Below, piece by piece: positions 44,101-53,181 of a stretch of 64,000 nt of DNA; position 1 is the stretch's first letter; every line of letters starts with the position of its first letter. Position numbers and translations under genes: made by a program. Location of the stretch: contig NZ_LDOV01000010.1 of the NCBI RefSeq assembly GCF_001029435.1, positions 593,097 to 657,096 on the forward strand, read 5' to 3'. The DNA comes from Photobacterium aphoticum. GTDB lineage: Bacteria > Pseudomonadota > Gammaproteobacteria > Enterobacterales > Vibrionaceae. Below the pieces are notes generated by a model. The model was not told the DNA's origin. It saw nothing but the letters and a program-made list of their open reading frames with translations, and made no database searches.

Positions 44101-44862
44101 TTAATAACCAACGCCCGCACAGTAAGAGGAAGCAATAATTAAGGCCAATGCAAAGGTCATCACATTCAAAGCCGGTTTGCTTTTGGTCAGAAGCGGCATA
44201 AACCACACGCCCACAGCGGCAATCAATAAACCAAGGCTGGTAACTTGAGCAATAAATGGCGCAATATCACCTTGTGTTTCGGCCAATGTCGCCAAACCCG
44301 CCAATTGTGGCAAGCCAGTCAGTAAACAAACCACCATGATGCCCGCACCAACATATGGCAAGGTACGGTTAAACTCATCCACTTTGTGTTCTGCTTTCAC
44401 GAGCGAAGCATGCGCCAGCAAGGTACCGCCACATAATGTCGTCGCTAAGAAGTGAGAGGCCACCAACCATTGCTCACTGCGTACCATCAAGCCATGTAGC
44501 AGATAACCTACACCAGCAGCAATAACCAGCATCAGATACGCTTTGCGCAGACGATCACTGCCAACTAAGCCTTTTTCTGCAAACCAATAAATCAGCGCCA
44601 GCGCAAAGAAGCCAACCACCATCAGAGCTTCTTGCCCTAGGGTATACGCCACCGGCACCTGAGAAAAAATCAGGGTAATTTCACGTAAGAAAAGCCCGCT
44701 GAACAATAACAGCCATAATGCTGGCATTGTACGGTGTAAGCGATCCATCTGACCAAAACATAACTTCCCGGTCAGGATACATCCGCCCAACACAATAAAC
44801 GCACCAATCGCTAATTGGTAAAACACACTAGAAAGAATTAATGGCCATTCGTACCACGCCAT
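44101..44862 (-). CDS. DmsC-like membrane anchor protein, orphan
   Basis: Eight-helix membrane protein of 253 residues. The N-terminus WYEWPLILSSVFYQLAIGAFIVLGG matches the DmsC quinol-oxidising anchor of anaerobic DMSO-reductase complexes (WHEWPL...FIVLA). There is no molybdopterin subunit (DmsA) or iron-sulfur subunit (DmsB) gene adjacent. I start at 44862 because GAAGG lies eight bases before; the codon at 44907 has none. It may work with a reductase coded elsewhere or have been repurposed. Confidence 0.7.
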   Translation of the reverse strand: MAWYEWPLILSSVFYQLAIGAFIVLGGCILTGKLCFGQMDRLHRTMPALWLLLFSGLFLREITLIFSQVPVAYTLGQEALMVVGFFALALIYWFAEKGLVGSDRLRKAYLMLVIAAGVGYLLHGLMVRSEQWLVASHFLATTLCGGTLLAHASLVKAEHKVDEFNRTLPYVGAGIMVVCLLTGLPQLAGLATLAETQGDIAPFIAQVTSLGLLIAAVGVWFMPLLTKSKPALNVMTFALALIIASSYCAGVGY

Positions 44863-45063
44863 ATCAACACCTTCGCACAGCAACCCCACAGAGTTACCGA
44901 TATCCATATTATTATCAAAGGCGCGTATTGTGCCCTACCTCACACTGATGTTCTATCTCTATCTCCAGACGTTTAGCGTTTATTCGCAATCAATAACGCA
45001 ACCGTGCAAAAGCGCATCAATCGCTATTCTTACCGTCTAACGTCTGAAACCAATGAGAATACA

Positions 45064-45094
45064 AAATAAAAACGCCCGGTCGTGTGACCGGGCG
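45064..45094 (-). terminator. terminator after the MFS exporter gene
   Basis: Minus-strand stem ACGCCCGGTC / GACCGGGCGT with a four-base loop, followed by TTTTTATTTTG. Confidence 0.92.
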
Positions 45095-45111
45095 TTGTTA
45101 ATATTAAGACA

Positions 45112-46521
45112 TTACTTGCTGGCGACTTCATGCGGTCGTTTCGGTGGAGCGACATCATCCGATAAGGATTGCGCCTTTAATCGCCATACAGTCACCACAA
45201 AAGCCAACAGCGCAATCACGGCCATGCCACCATAGGTCAGGGTAAAACCGGCAGCCAATTGTACTGGGGCAAAATCTTTCAGGCCATGTGCGCTGCCTTC
45301 ACCCACCAACACCGGCACTTTTAAGTGGAACAAGGCCGCACAGAATGCCACGCCCACTGCACCACCCAGTTCGCGACCATAGCCAAACAACGACAAGCCA
45401 ATGCCGCGATCGGTAGACGGCAACACGTTCTGCACCACCACATTAAGAGACGGTAACGTAAACCCAAGTCCTAAGCCCGCCAAAGCCAACGCTGCGATAG
45501 GAAATTGCCCGAGGTAAAGCAGTCCCATCGCCATTGCTGATAACGCAAAGCCACCGACAACCAATGATTTGTAGAAACCGGTTTTCGCAATACGCTTACC
45601 GCCACAGTAAGCCCCGCCGGTGATGCTCATCATGAACACCATCATGTACAAACCACTGGCAGAAGCCGTTAAACCCTGTTGCCATTGCATTTGCAGGGGT
45701 AAATACACCAATACGGCAAACATCAACAGCTGTGAACACATGATCAATAACACACTGATGGTGTAACCCGGCAGTGTCAGCACGCGCATAGGGATCATCG
45801 GATCGGTTGCTCGGCGCTCAACCACCACCAGCAACACAATACTCACGACTAAGGCCACTGCCAAGGTCGTATTATCAATCACAGATTCCGGTGACAACAG
45901 CAGAAGGAGCAGCGTGGTGACGACCATCAATAGCCCTGCCCCTAACCAATCAAAACGGCTATCACGCCCGGTATTGAGGTGCTTTAGCTTGGTATTGATC
46001 AGCCATAACGCCACCGCCCCCAGCGGCAGGTTGATCCAAAACACCCAACGCCAGCTTAAATGCTCAGCGAAATAACCGCCCAATAGTGGTCCGGCGATAC
46101 TAGACACCGCATAAACTGCTGAAATGTATCCCTGATACTTCCCCACTTCACGCGCAGGAATACAGTCGGCAATCACGGTAAACGCCAAAGCAATCAGGCC
46201 GCCACCACCAATGCCTTGCAGCACGCGCGCACCAATTAAGGTCGGTAAATCTTGCGCCATGCCACAGGCTACGGAACCCAGTAAAAACAACGCGATACTG
46301 ATATTCAGCATTTTTACGCGACCAAAAATATCGCTCAACTTGCCGTACAAAGGGAGAACCGCTGTCGCCGCCAACAAATACGCTGTCACAATCCAAGTCA
46401 GCGCCTGACCTGCACCTAATTCTTCACCAATGATGGGCAGTGGTGTGGTAACAATACTTTTCTCTAGCGAGCCTAACGCAATGACCAGCGCGACACTTGC
46501 AAAAATGGTTTTCGGCGACAT
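45112..46521 (-). CDS. MFS drug exporter, EmrB/QacA (DHA2) type
   Basis: Inner-membrane proton antiporter of 469 residues with about 14 membrane segments. Motif A LYGKLSDIFGRVKML near 58, and GARVLQGIGGGGLIALAFTVIAD near 97 and WRWVFWINLPLG near 158 are characteristic of the DHA2 family. Substrates are probably hydrophobic drugs. GAGGA lies six bases before the ATG at 46521; the ATG at 46527 is too close to it. No partner membrane-fusion (EmrA) gene is adjacent. Confidence 0.88.
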   Translation of the reverse strand: MSPKTIFASVALVIALGSLEKSIVTTPLPIIGEELGAGQALTWIVTAYLLAATAVLPLYGKLSDIFGRVKMLNISIALFLLGSVACGMAQDLPTLIGARVLQGIGGGGLIALAFTVIADCIPAREVGKYQGYISAVYAVSSIAGPLLGGYFAEHLSWRWVFWINLPLGAVALWLINTKLKHLNTGRDSRFDWLGAGLLMVVTTLLLLLLSPESVIDNTTLAVALVVSIVLLVVVERRATDPMIPMRVLTLPGYTISVLLIMCSQLLMFAVLVYLPLQMQWQQGLTASASGLYMMVFMMSITGGAYCGGKRIAKTGFYKSLVVGGFALSAMAMGLLYLGQFPIAALALAGLGLGFTLPSLNVVVQNVLPSTDRGIGLSLFGYGRELGGAVGVAFCAALFHLKVPVLVGEGSAHGLKDFAPVQLAAGFTLTYGGMAVIALLAFVVTVWRLKAQSLSDDVAPPKRPHEVASK

Positions 46522-46687
46522 ATTCATTCCTCAATAAGAAATCGTATGATAAATCATGCCCCCGCCTTCTCAAATAGGCGTTTCACCCTCTTGCCCATAA
46601 AAACTGACATAAATGTCAATATGTTAAGTCGCATTCACAGACACAAGCATCTGTCTGCCCCTATTGACATTGGGTGCAAGGTGGACT

Positions 46688-46714
46688 AACTTAATTTTAA
46701 ATAAAAAATAAGTT
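46688..46714. promoter_or_regulatory. candidate NagC operator upstream of nagA
   Basis: A 27-base dyad: AACTTAATTTT, five-base centre, AAAAATAAGTT, with ten of eleven positions paired. It contains the TTA-TTT ... AAATAA pattern of E. coli NagC sites and lies 84 bases before the nagA start. Confidence 0.5.
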
Positions 46715-46797
46715 GAGCGGTCTGGTTCCAGTTTTGCACCTAAAAGCGTCTTAACCGCACCGTTCTCAGAGATTGATGCTTGTTGAGAGGAATGCCC

Positions 46798-47922
46798 ATG
46801 TACGCAATTACCCATGTTAATGTATTCACTGGCACCACCACCCTTCATGATCAGGCGATTCTGGTTGACGGTGATACCATCACAGCCATTGTGCCGATGC
46901 ATGAAGCGCAGCTGCCAGAAGAAACCTATTCAGCTGAAGGCCTAACAGCAACCGCCGGCTTCATTGATCTGCAACTTAACGGTTGTGGTGGCGTGCTGTT
47001 TAACATTGATACCGAAAAGCAATCGCTCGATATCATGAACCAAACCAACCTAAAAAGCGGCACCACGCAATATCTGCCGACCTTCATTACCAGCCACCAT
47101 GACAAGATGTGCCAGGCGATTGATGTCGTGGCAAGCATTGAAAATAAAGAAGCAGAAGGCATTTTAGGCTTACACCTTGAAGGCCCATTCATTAGCACGG
47201 CTAAAAAAGGCGCGCACGATGAAAACCATATCCGTATTCTGGATGAATTAACGGCGCATTATCTGGCCGATAACCAAGCCCACATTTCCGTGGTCACGCT
47301 CGCGCCTGAGAACACGCCTCAAACCGTGATCGACATTCTGCATAATGCGGGCATTACCGTGTCTTTGGGCCATACCAATGCCACCTATGACGATCTGCTG
47401 GCTAAAAACAATCTCAGCATGGCGACACACCTCTACAACGCCATGACACCGCTGGGTTCTCGCGAAGCCGGTACCGTCGGGTATATTTTCGATAAAAAGC
47501 CACATGCAGGCATCATTGTCGATGGTATCCACTCTTCTTTTGCTTCCGTACGTATTGCGCATGAAATCATGGGTGAGAAGTTATTCATGGTGACCGATGC
47601 CGTTACTCCAGCAGGTACTGACATCACGGAATACGATATGGCCGGCATTCAGGCTTATGTGACTGACGGTAAATGCCACTATGCCGATGGCACTATCGCC
47701 GGCGCCGCGATTACCATGATTGAAGGGGTACGTAACCTGATCCAACACGTCGGCGTAAGCCGTGAAGAAGCATTGCGTATGGCAAGCCTATACCCAGCCA
47801 AAGCCATGGGTATTGATGATCAGTACGGTAAGCTGGAAGCAGGTTACAAAGCGAACATCACCTTGTTGAATGACAATAACGAAGTGTGCAGCGTGTTCCA
47901 GATGGGCGCTAAGCGTATTTAA
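46798..47922 (+). CDS. nagA: N-acetylglucosamine-6-phosphate deacetylase
   Basis: Releases acetate from GlcNAc-6-phosphate, committing chitin- or cell-wall-derived amino sugar to glycolysis. 374 residues, usual length. Metal ligands and catalytic residue are visible: Glu128 in HLEGPF, His192 in GHTNA, His211 in THLYNAMT, and catalytic Asp267 in VTDAVTPAG. GAGGA is six bases before ATG 46798; the codon at 46792 is too near. Not followed by nagB or nagC here, so the locus is split from the usual nag operon. The upstream dyad suggests NagC control. Confidence 0.94.
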   Translation: MYAITHVNVFTGTTTLHDQAILVDGDTITAIVPMHEAQLPEETYSAEGLTATAGFIDLQLNGCGGVLFNIDTEKQSLDIMNQTNLKSGTTQYLPTFITSHHDKMCQAIDVVASIENKEAEGILGLHLEGPFISTAKKGAHDENHIRILDELTAHYLADNQAHISVVTLAPENTPQTVIDILHNAGITVSLGHTNATYDDLLAKNNLSMATHLYNAMTPLGSREAGTVGYIFDKKPHAGIIVDGIHSSFASVRIAHEIMGEKLFMVTDAVTPAGTDITEYDMAGIQAYVTDGKCHYADGTIAGAAITMIEGVRNLIQHVGVSREEALRMASLYPAKAMGIDDQYGKLEAGYKANITLLNDNNEVCSVFQMGAKRI

Positions 47923-47955
47923 CCCTCCGGGCATTTGTCCTAGCTCGCTAAAAAG

Positions 47956-47981
47956 AAAAGCCCTGCTCTCACAGGGCTTTT
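47956..47981 (+). terminator. rho-independent terminator after nagA
   Basis: Ten-base stem AAAAGCCCTG / CAGGGCTTTT with a six-base loop; also positioned for the convergent small gene. Confidence 0.88.
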
Positions 47982-48006
47982 ACGTTAACGACTTCTCTGC
48001 AGACAT

Positions 48007-48309
48007 TCATAAATCCCGCATTAATATTTCATATTCTTCTTCTGCCAATTCAATTAACTTGGCCAGTTCTCTTGCATCGTCACTTGCCAGACATACATGC
48101 CATTTTACTGTACTGGATGAACGATGATTCTTACATAACAACTCGGTTTGCCGGCCTTTTGTTTGAAAAACAAGTTGCTCAAATTCCCCCGTAAAACAGT
48201 TGTCTTTTTCTAATACATTGACTTTAAGCTCACCGATTGGATTTACAGTTACGTCTACATGAAGTCCTGCTTTTCCGGGTACAATAAACTGTCTTCGCTC
48301 AGTCAACAT
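48007..48309 (-). CDS. hypothetical small cytoplasmic protein
   Basis: A 100-residue soluble protein with a beta-rich N-terminal part (FIVPGKAGLHVDVTVNPIGELKVNVLE), two Cys and an acidic C-terminal helix (ARELAKLIELAEEEYEILM). GGAGG gives a strong ribosome site before the ATG, which supports a real gene. No family recognised. Confidence 0.7.
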   Translation of the reverse strand: MLTERRQFIVPGKAGLHVDVTVNPIGELKVNVLEKDNCFTGEFEQLVFQTKGRQTELLCKNHRSSSTVKWHVCLASDDARELAKLIELAEEEYEILMRDL

Positions 48310-48610
48310 ACACCAACCTCCGCTCTGTCATCACCTTGTCAGCCTGACATTTCCTGCCCTATTTCATCAGGCATAACACCCAAATACACTCAAGTTTCAG
48401 TGTCACTCCGCTTACAATTTAAGTTTAGACAAGCCAATCATCATTCGTTAAAAATTCATCAAAACATCAAAATGATTCGGCTGTTTTTTTGCCTTACATC
48501 ATAAATATGAACACTAGTTCACTGTTATTTGCCTTTTCACATGGTGATTTCTCCAAAAGACGCTAGGTGCTATATTGGTTCCCTCTCTCCCCACCACCAA
48601 GGAAGTAACG
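48310..48610. other. divergent intergenic region before ltaE
   Basis: A 301-base AT-rich gap between divergent genes. It should hold both promoters. No inverted repeat, terminator or coding frame stands out. Confidence 0.45.
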
Positions 48611-49630
48611 ATGATTGATTTTCGCTCCGACACGGTCACACGCCCAACCGAAGCCATGCGACATGCCATGGCCGCAGCCGATGTCGGTGATGATGTATAC
48701 GGGGATGACCCAACAGTCAACGCTCTGGAATGCTGGGCTGCAGAACGTCACGGTTTTGAAAGTGCCTTGTTTTGCAGTTCAGGCACGCAAGCCAACTTAC
48801 TGGCGTTAATGGCACATTGTGAACGCGGTGACGAATACTTGTGTGGCCAACAAGCGCACAACTACAAATTTGAAGGGGGCGGCGCAGCGGTATTGGGCTC
48901 CATTCAACCGCAGCCGATCGAAAATGAAAACGATGGTACCTTGCCTTTCACCAAGCTTGCTGCTGCCATAAAACCACTCGACCCGCACTTTGCGCGTACC
49001 AAACTGCTGAGCCTGGAAAACACCATTAACGGTAAAGTACTACCGCTTGAATACTTGGCACAAGCCCGTGAATTTGTCGATGCCCATGGACTGAAACTGC
49101 ACTTAGACGGCGCGCGCGTTTACAATGCCGCCGTTGCGTTGAACGTCGACATTACCGCGATCAGCCAGTATTTCGATTCCATGACCATCTGCCTGTCAAA
49201 AGGCTTGGGTGCACCAATTGGTTCATTAGTATTGGGTGACCGCGAGTTTATTCAACGCACGCGTCGTTGGCGAAAAGTGTTAGGGGGTGGCATGCGTCAG
49301 GCAGGTATTCTTGCCGCAGCAGGGAAAATCGCACTGACTGATCACGTTGAACGTTTAAGCGTTGACCACGCGAACGCTAAATATCTGGCTGAGCAGCTCA
49401 ACACAGTGCCGGGCTTTGGCGTGAAAGTGGAACATGTGCTGACCAACATTCTGTTTGCCAAAGTGGATGCAGCGATCGATCAAGCACAGCTTGTTGCAAC
49501 ATTAAAAGCGCAGGATGTCTTAATTAGTGCAGGCCAGCCGATGCGCTTTGTCACGCACTTGGATATTTCACGCGAAGACATTGATACCTTTATCGCCGCG
49601 TTGAAAGCCGCTATAGCTCAACAAGGTTAA
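48611..49630 (+). CDS. ltaE: low-specificity L-threonine aldolase
   Basis: PLP enzyme that cleaves L-threonine or allo-threonine to glycine and acetaldehyde. 339 residues. [16 protein letters not shown] at the N-terminus, the [11 protein letters not shown] loop near 56, the LDGARVYNA segment with the PLP-binding Asp near 166, and Lys197 in [11 protein letters not shown] are all canonical. AAGGAAG lies before ATG 48611; the frame opens at 48575. Single gene. Confidence 0.94.
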   Translation: MIDFRSDTVTRPTEAMRHAMAAADVGDDVYGDDPTVNALECWAAERHGFESALFCSSGTQANLLALMAHCERGDEYLCGQQAHNYKFEGGGAAVLGSIQPQPIENENDGTLPFTKLAAAIKPLDPHFARTKLLSLENTINGKVLPLEYLAQAREFVDAHGLKLHLDGARVYNAAVALNVDITAISQYFDSMTICLSKGLGAPIGSLVLGDREFIQRTRRWRKVLGGGMRQAGILAAAGKIALTDHVERLSVDHANAKYLAEQLNTVPGFGVKVEHVLTNILFAKVDAAIDQAQLVATLKAQDVLISAGQPMRFVTHLDISREDIDTFIAALKAAIAQQG

Positions 49631-49655
49631 TGCGGTAACAATATGAATGAAAATA

Positions 49656-49685
49656 GAAAAGCACCCCTTCGGTGCTTTTCTTTTG
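49656..49685 (+). terminator. rho-independent terminator after ltaE
   Basis: Ten-base stem GAAAAGCACC / GGTGCTTTTC with a five-base loop, then TTTTG. Confidence 0.9.
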
Positions 49686-49741
49686 TGTATGACATTTACC
49701 TAGATAGCTTTGACCTAGAGACTTTGACCTGATGACGTTGA

Positions 49742-50401
49742 CTAGAACCGATACCCCAAGCTCACAGTCGATAAACCGTGTTCTACTTCAATATCGTTAT
49801 CGTCGAACTGAGTAGGCATGACTAACCGTAATCCCAATTCCCAGCGCTTATAATTAACCACCGCGCCCAGTTGTGCATTCACGCCAAAACCCGCCGCAGA
49901 AAATGCCGTTTGCTCCCCTGTCGGTGTATCGGCGATTAACTTACCATCGAGATCCACATAATGCGCCCCAACGCCCAATTCAACACGCCAACTTTTACAG
50001 CTTGCGCACAGATCCTTATCACCCCATTGATAGAACATTACTGGTGTAAACGACACCGAATAGCCATCTAAATCACCATCACGAAACCCTTGATGATCAT
50101 CGTTATCGTAATCCAGATCAAAATAACTGCCACTGAACTCGGTGTGATAGCCCCAGCGGCTGGTTTCAGAAAAATAAACGGGAGACTGAATCAAAGTAAT
50201 GAAGGGACTGACAGAGGAAGAAGAATTAAACGGCGCATCATCAAATTGCCCCGCCTGACTGACATCGACGTTACCACTGGCTTTCATGATCCCTAATTTC
50301 ACCGAGGGCAGACGAAAAACCGTCTCGGCGCTCATGGCTGATACCGACAGCGGGCTCAGCAACAGTGTCGCCCCAAACCCCAACAATCCATATTTGTGCA
50401 T
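49742..50401 (-). CDS. outer membrane beta-barrel protein
   Basis: A 219-residue exported protein. Signal peptide to near residue 22 (SVSAMSA), then alternating strands (GYHTEFSGSYFDLDYD, YSVSFTPVMFYQWG, WRVELGVGAHYVDLDG) and a final STVSLGYRF ending in Phe, as expected of a small outer-membrane barrel. A Cys pair in DLCASCKSW may form a loop disulfide. Family not recognised beyond a general OmpW/OmpA-like barrel. AAGGATGAAGT precedes the ATG. Two dyads lie in its upstream region. Confidence 0.72.
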   Translation of the reverse strand: MHKYGLLGFGATLLLSPLSVSAMSAETVFRLPSVKLGIMKASGNVDVSQAGQFDDAPFNSSSSVSPFITLIQSPVYFSETSRWGYHTEFSGSYFDLDYDNDDHQGFRDGDLDGYSVSFTPVMFYQWGDKDLCASCKSWRVELGVGAHYVDLDGKLIADTPTGEQTAFSAAGFGVNAQLGAVVNYKRWELGLRLVMPTQFDDNDIEVEHGLSTVSLGYRF

Positions 50402-50427
50402 ACTTCATCCTTTTACCGCTGAACAAC

Positions 50428-50473
50428 AAGGATGTGCCTTATCCTTGGATATGATCATTAAGTAAATCATATC
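50428..50473. promoter_or_regulatory. two inverted repeats upstream of outer membrane protein gene
   Basis: CAAGGAT-GTGCCTT-ATCCTTG (about 50427-50447) and, touching it, GATATGAT-N10-ATCATATC (50448-50473), both perfect. The first would form a hairpin in the 5' leader; the second resembles an operator. Confidence 0.4.
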
Positions 50474-50640
50474 AGTCACTTAATCAAACAACTCCTGTTT
50501 GTGAATAAGACTTTTCTTCGTGTTAGTGACTGGCTACACAATTTCTTTCTCTACAATCTCACATCAAATGGCAGACTTGATGAATAATTCACCACCCGCA
50601 ACACCTCACTTCATGTAGCCATCTTCACTCTTATTAAGCG

Positions 50641-52077
50641 CTAGAATAAATGCTGATTCAGCCATAAATGGCAAACAATACTGGCGGCATAACCTAAGGC
50701 GATAACCGGCATCCATTTTAAATGGCCGAAGAAGGTGTATTTCCCGTGTGCCGCCCCCATGAGTGCCACACCCGCAGCAGAGCCAATCGACAACAAGCTG
50801 CCACCCACCCCAGCAGTCAGAGTCACCAACAGCCAGTTACCCAAACTCAATTCGGGCTGCATCGTTAACACCGCAAACATCACCGGAATGTTATCTACAA
50901 CCGCAGACAATAAACCCACCACAATATTGGCCCAAATCGGGTTCCACTGGCTGTACATCACCTCCGACACCATGCCGAGGTAGCCCAGCAAACTCAAGCC
51001 GCCCACGCACATCACCACGCCGTAGAAGAACAGCAAGGTATCCCATTCTGCGTGCGACACACGTTTGAACACATCGAAAGGCACCACAGAACCTAAACGT
51101 TGTAGCGCAGCATCATCATTGTTGGCCATCGCTGCTGCTTTCTTTTTCTCCAAAGAGCGCGGCAAGGTTTTACGCAAAAAGAAGCCAAAGAACTGCAAAT
51201 ACGCCAAGCCCATCATCATGCCAATGACAGGCGGAAAATGTACCCACGCATGGAAGCCGACAGCAGTCATGATCGTCAGAATAAACAACACCACAATACG
51301 ACGTGCCCCACGTTTTAATTCCACATATTCATGCGCCGTATTAGGCTGTGTTTTCGGTACAAAAAGTGCCATGATCACAGCAGGAACAAGGTAGTTCACC
51401 AAAGAAGGGACAAACAAATCGAGAAATTGCATGAAGCTGACTAGCCCGGCCTGCCATACCATCAAGGTGGTGATATCACCGAACGGGCTGAATGCCCCGC
51501 CCGCATTGGCGGCAATCACAATGTTAATACACGCGATATTGATAAAGCGGATATTGCTACCGCCCACTTTCAATACCACCGCACACATCAGCAGCGCGGT
51601 AGTGAGGTTATCGGCAATAGGTGATATCACAAAAGAGAGGATACCGGTTAACCAAAACAGGCTGCGGTAATTAAAGCCTTTACCGACCATCCAGGCTTGC
51701 AACGCATCAAATAAACGACGCTCTTCCATCGCGCTGATATAGGTCATCGCCACCAGCAGGAACAGCAATAATTCTGCGTATTCCAATAAATTGTGTTCAA
51801 TGGCACGCTGCGCCACATCAATAACACCGTGCTGCTGGTACACAAACCCAATCATCAGCCAGATAATACCGGCAGCTAACAATACGGGCTTGGATTTACG
51901 CAGTTGGAGGTACTCTTCCCCCATTACCAGGCAATACGCCACACCAAAAATCAGCAGCGCAGCATACCCTACGGTGGACTGAGTTAAATCCAACCCACCC
52001 GCAGCGGCCCATACCGGTGTGGCCAGCAATGACAACACTGCACCAACGACCCCGACAAAAAGGTATGTGTTTTTCAT
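50641..52077 (-). CDS. nhaD: Na+/H+ antiporter NhaD
   Basis: Inner-membrane sodium/proton antiporter of 478 residues of the NhaD class, found in halophilic and marine bacteria, supporting pH and Na+ homeostasis. About 12-13 membrane segments. ISPIADNLTTALLMCAVV near 152, NIVIAANAGGAFSPFGDITTLMVW near 185 and LSAVVDNIPVMFAVL near 395 hold the ion-pathway Asp and Asn residues. Starts with a hydrophobic segment that may be cleaved (PVWAAAGG). Ribosome site weak. Single gene. Confidence 0.92.
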   Translation of the reverse strand: MKNTYLFVGVVGAVLSLLATPVWAAAGGLDLTQSTVGYAALLIFGVAYCLVMGEEYLQLRKSKPVLLAAGIIWLMIGFVYQQHGVIDVAQRAIEHNLLEYAELLLFLLVAMTYISAMEERRLFDALQAWMVGKGFNYRSLFWLTGILSFVISPIADNLTTALLMCAVVLKVGGSNIRFINIACINIVIAANAGGAFSPFGDITTLMVWQAGLVSFMQFLDLFVPSLVNYLVPAVIMALFVPKTQPNTAHEYVELKRGARRIVVLFILTIMTAVGFHAWVHFPPVIGMMMGLAYLQFFGFFLRKTLPRSLEKKKAAAMANNDDAALQRLGSVVPFDVFKRVSHAEWDTLLFFYGVVMCVGGLSLLGYLGMVSEVMYSQWNPIWANIVVGLLSAVVDNIPVMFAVLTMQPELSLGNWLLVTLTAGVGGSLLSIGSAAGVALMGAAHGKYTFFGHLKWMPVIALGYAASIVCHLWLNQHLF

Positions 52078-52338
52078 CCGTCTACTTAGCTCCCTTCCGT
52101 GAGAAACAACACCAGAAACAATACCTTTGTAGTCTACATATTCTTTTTTAACAATTACGTGAAGTCACATCCATTTAACAAGTGTTGAACACCGTGGACT
52201 TATTACGCGCCACGATGAAAGAATGCAACGTCATACGTTCTTTTGCAGTAAGGATCACTAACTCGCCGATTGCACCTTACATTAAATCTAAATGCGAATT
52301 ATTTTAATTAAGATTAACAATTAAGCATGGAGTACATT

Positions 52339-53181
52339 ATGGAACAGGCCTTCCACCCTGACCCGCTCGTTCAGGTACGCGGACTCGAGGTGACCTACAT
52401 TACCGACAAAGGCGACTTCCAGGCGGTTAAACGTGTCAGCTTTGATATTGGTAAAGGCGAGATTTTTGGTTTAGCGGGCGAATCCGGCTGTGGCAAAAGT
52501 ACCATTGCCTTCGCCATTAACCGCCTACATAAGCCGCCTGCCTTAATCACGCATGGTCAAATTCAATTTCAAGGCAAAGATTTGTTGTCACTGACCGAGC
52601 AAGAGATGGGCGTCATCCGTTGGCGTGATATTGCAATGGTATTCCAAAGTGCCATGAACTCGCTCAACCCTGTTCTCCCCTTGCTTGAACAATTTTCCGA
52701 TGTGATGCGCCACCACCTGGGTTATAGCCGTCAACAAGCCAAAGAGCGTGCTGAAAAGTTGTTAGATCTGGTGAATATTCCTCGTGACCGCCTCAATGAT
52801 TACCCGCACCAGTTCAGTGGCGGCATGCGTCAACGCTTGGTGATCGCCATTGCATTAAGCCTGAGCCCGAAACTCATTGTGATGGATGAGCCGACCACCG
52901 CGTTGGACGTTGTCGTACAACGAGAGATCCTGCAGCAGATCTTCCAACTGCAGAAAGAGTTCGGTTTTTCTATCTTGTTCATTACCCACGACTTGGCGCT
53001 GATGAGCCAATTGTGTAATCGCATTGCTGTGATGCGTCACGGTGAAATTGTGGAGGTGAACACGGCGAAAGCGATCAGAAACGATCCCCAGCACCCATAC
53101 ACCCAACAACTTTGGGCATCTTTCCCTAATATTCATGAAGATGCCAGTCACATTACGATCAGCGAGGAAATCGGCGCATGA
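52339..53181 (+). CDS. dipeptide/oligosaccharide-type ABC transporter ATPase (DppD-like)
   Basis: ATP-binding subunit of 280 residues. Walker A GESGCGKST near 40, FQSAMNSLNPVL after the Q-loop, signature FSGGMRQRLVIAIAL, Walker B LIVMDEPTTALD and H-loop ITHDLAL are intact. Relatives usually have about 320 residues with a C-terminal oligopeptide-binding extension, but this one stops soon after HPYTQQLWASFP. GGAG suits the ATG at 52339. First of three overlapping genes; no permease or binding protein gene is nearby. Confidence 0.9.
   Translation: MEQAFHPDPLVQVRGLEVTYITDKGDFQAVKRVSFDIGKGEIFGLAGESGCGKSTIAFAINRLHKPPALITHGQIQFQGKDLLSLTEQEMGVIRWRDIAMVFQSAMNSLNPVLPLLEQFSDVMRHHLGYSRQQAKERAEKLLDLVNIPRDRLNDYPHQFSGGMRQRLVIAIALSLSPKLIVMDEPTTALDVVVQREILQQIFQLQKEFGFSILFITHDLALMSQLCNRIAVMRHGEIVEVNTAKAIRNDPQHPYTQQLWASFPNIHEDASHITISEEIGA

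Noticed and set aside
52155..52172. CRP site before the ATPase operon
   Set aside because: GTGA and TCAC are present but separated by two bases instead of six.
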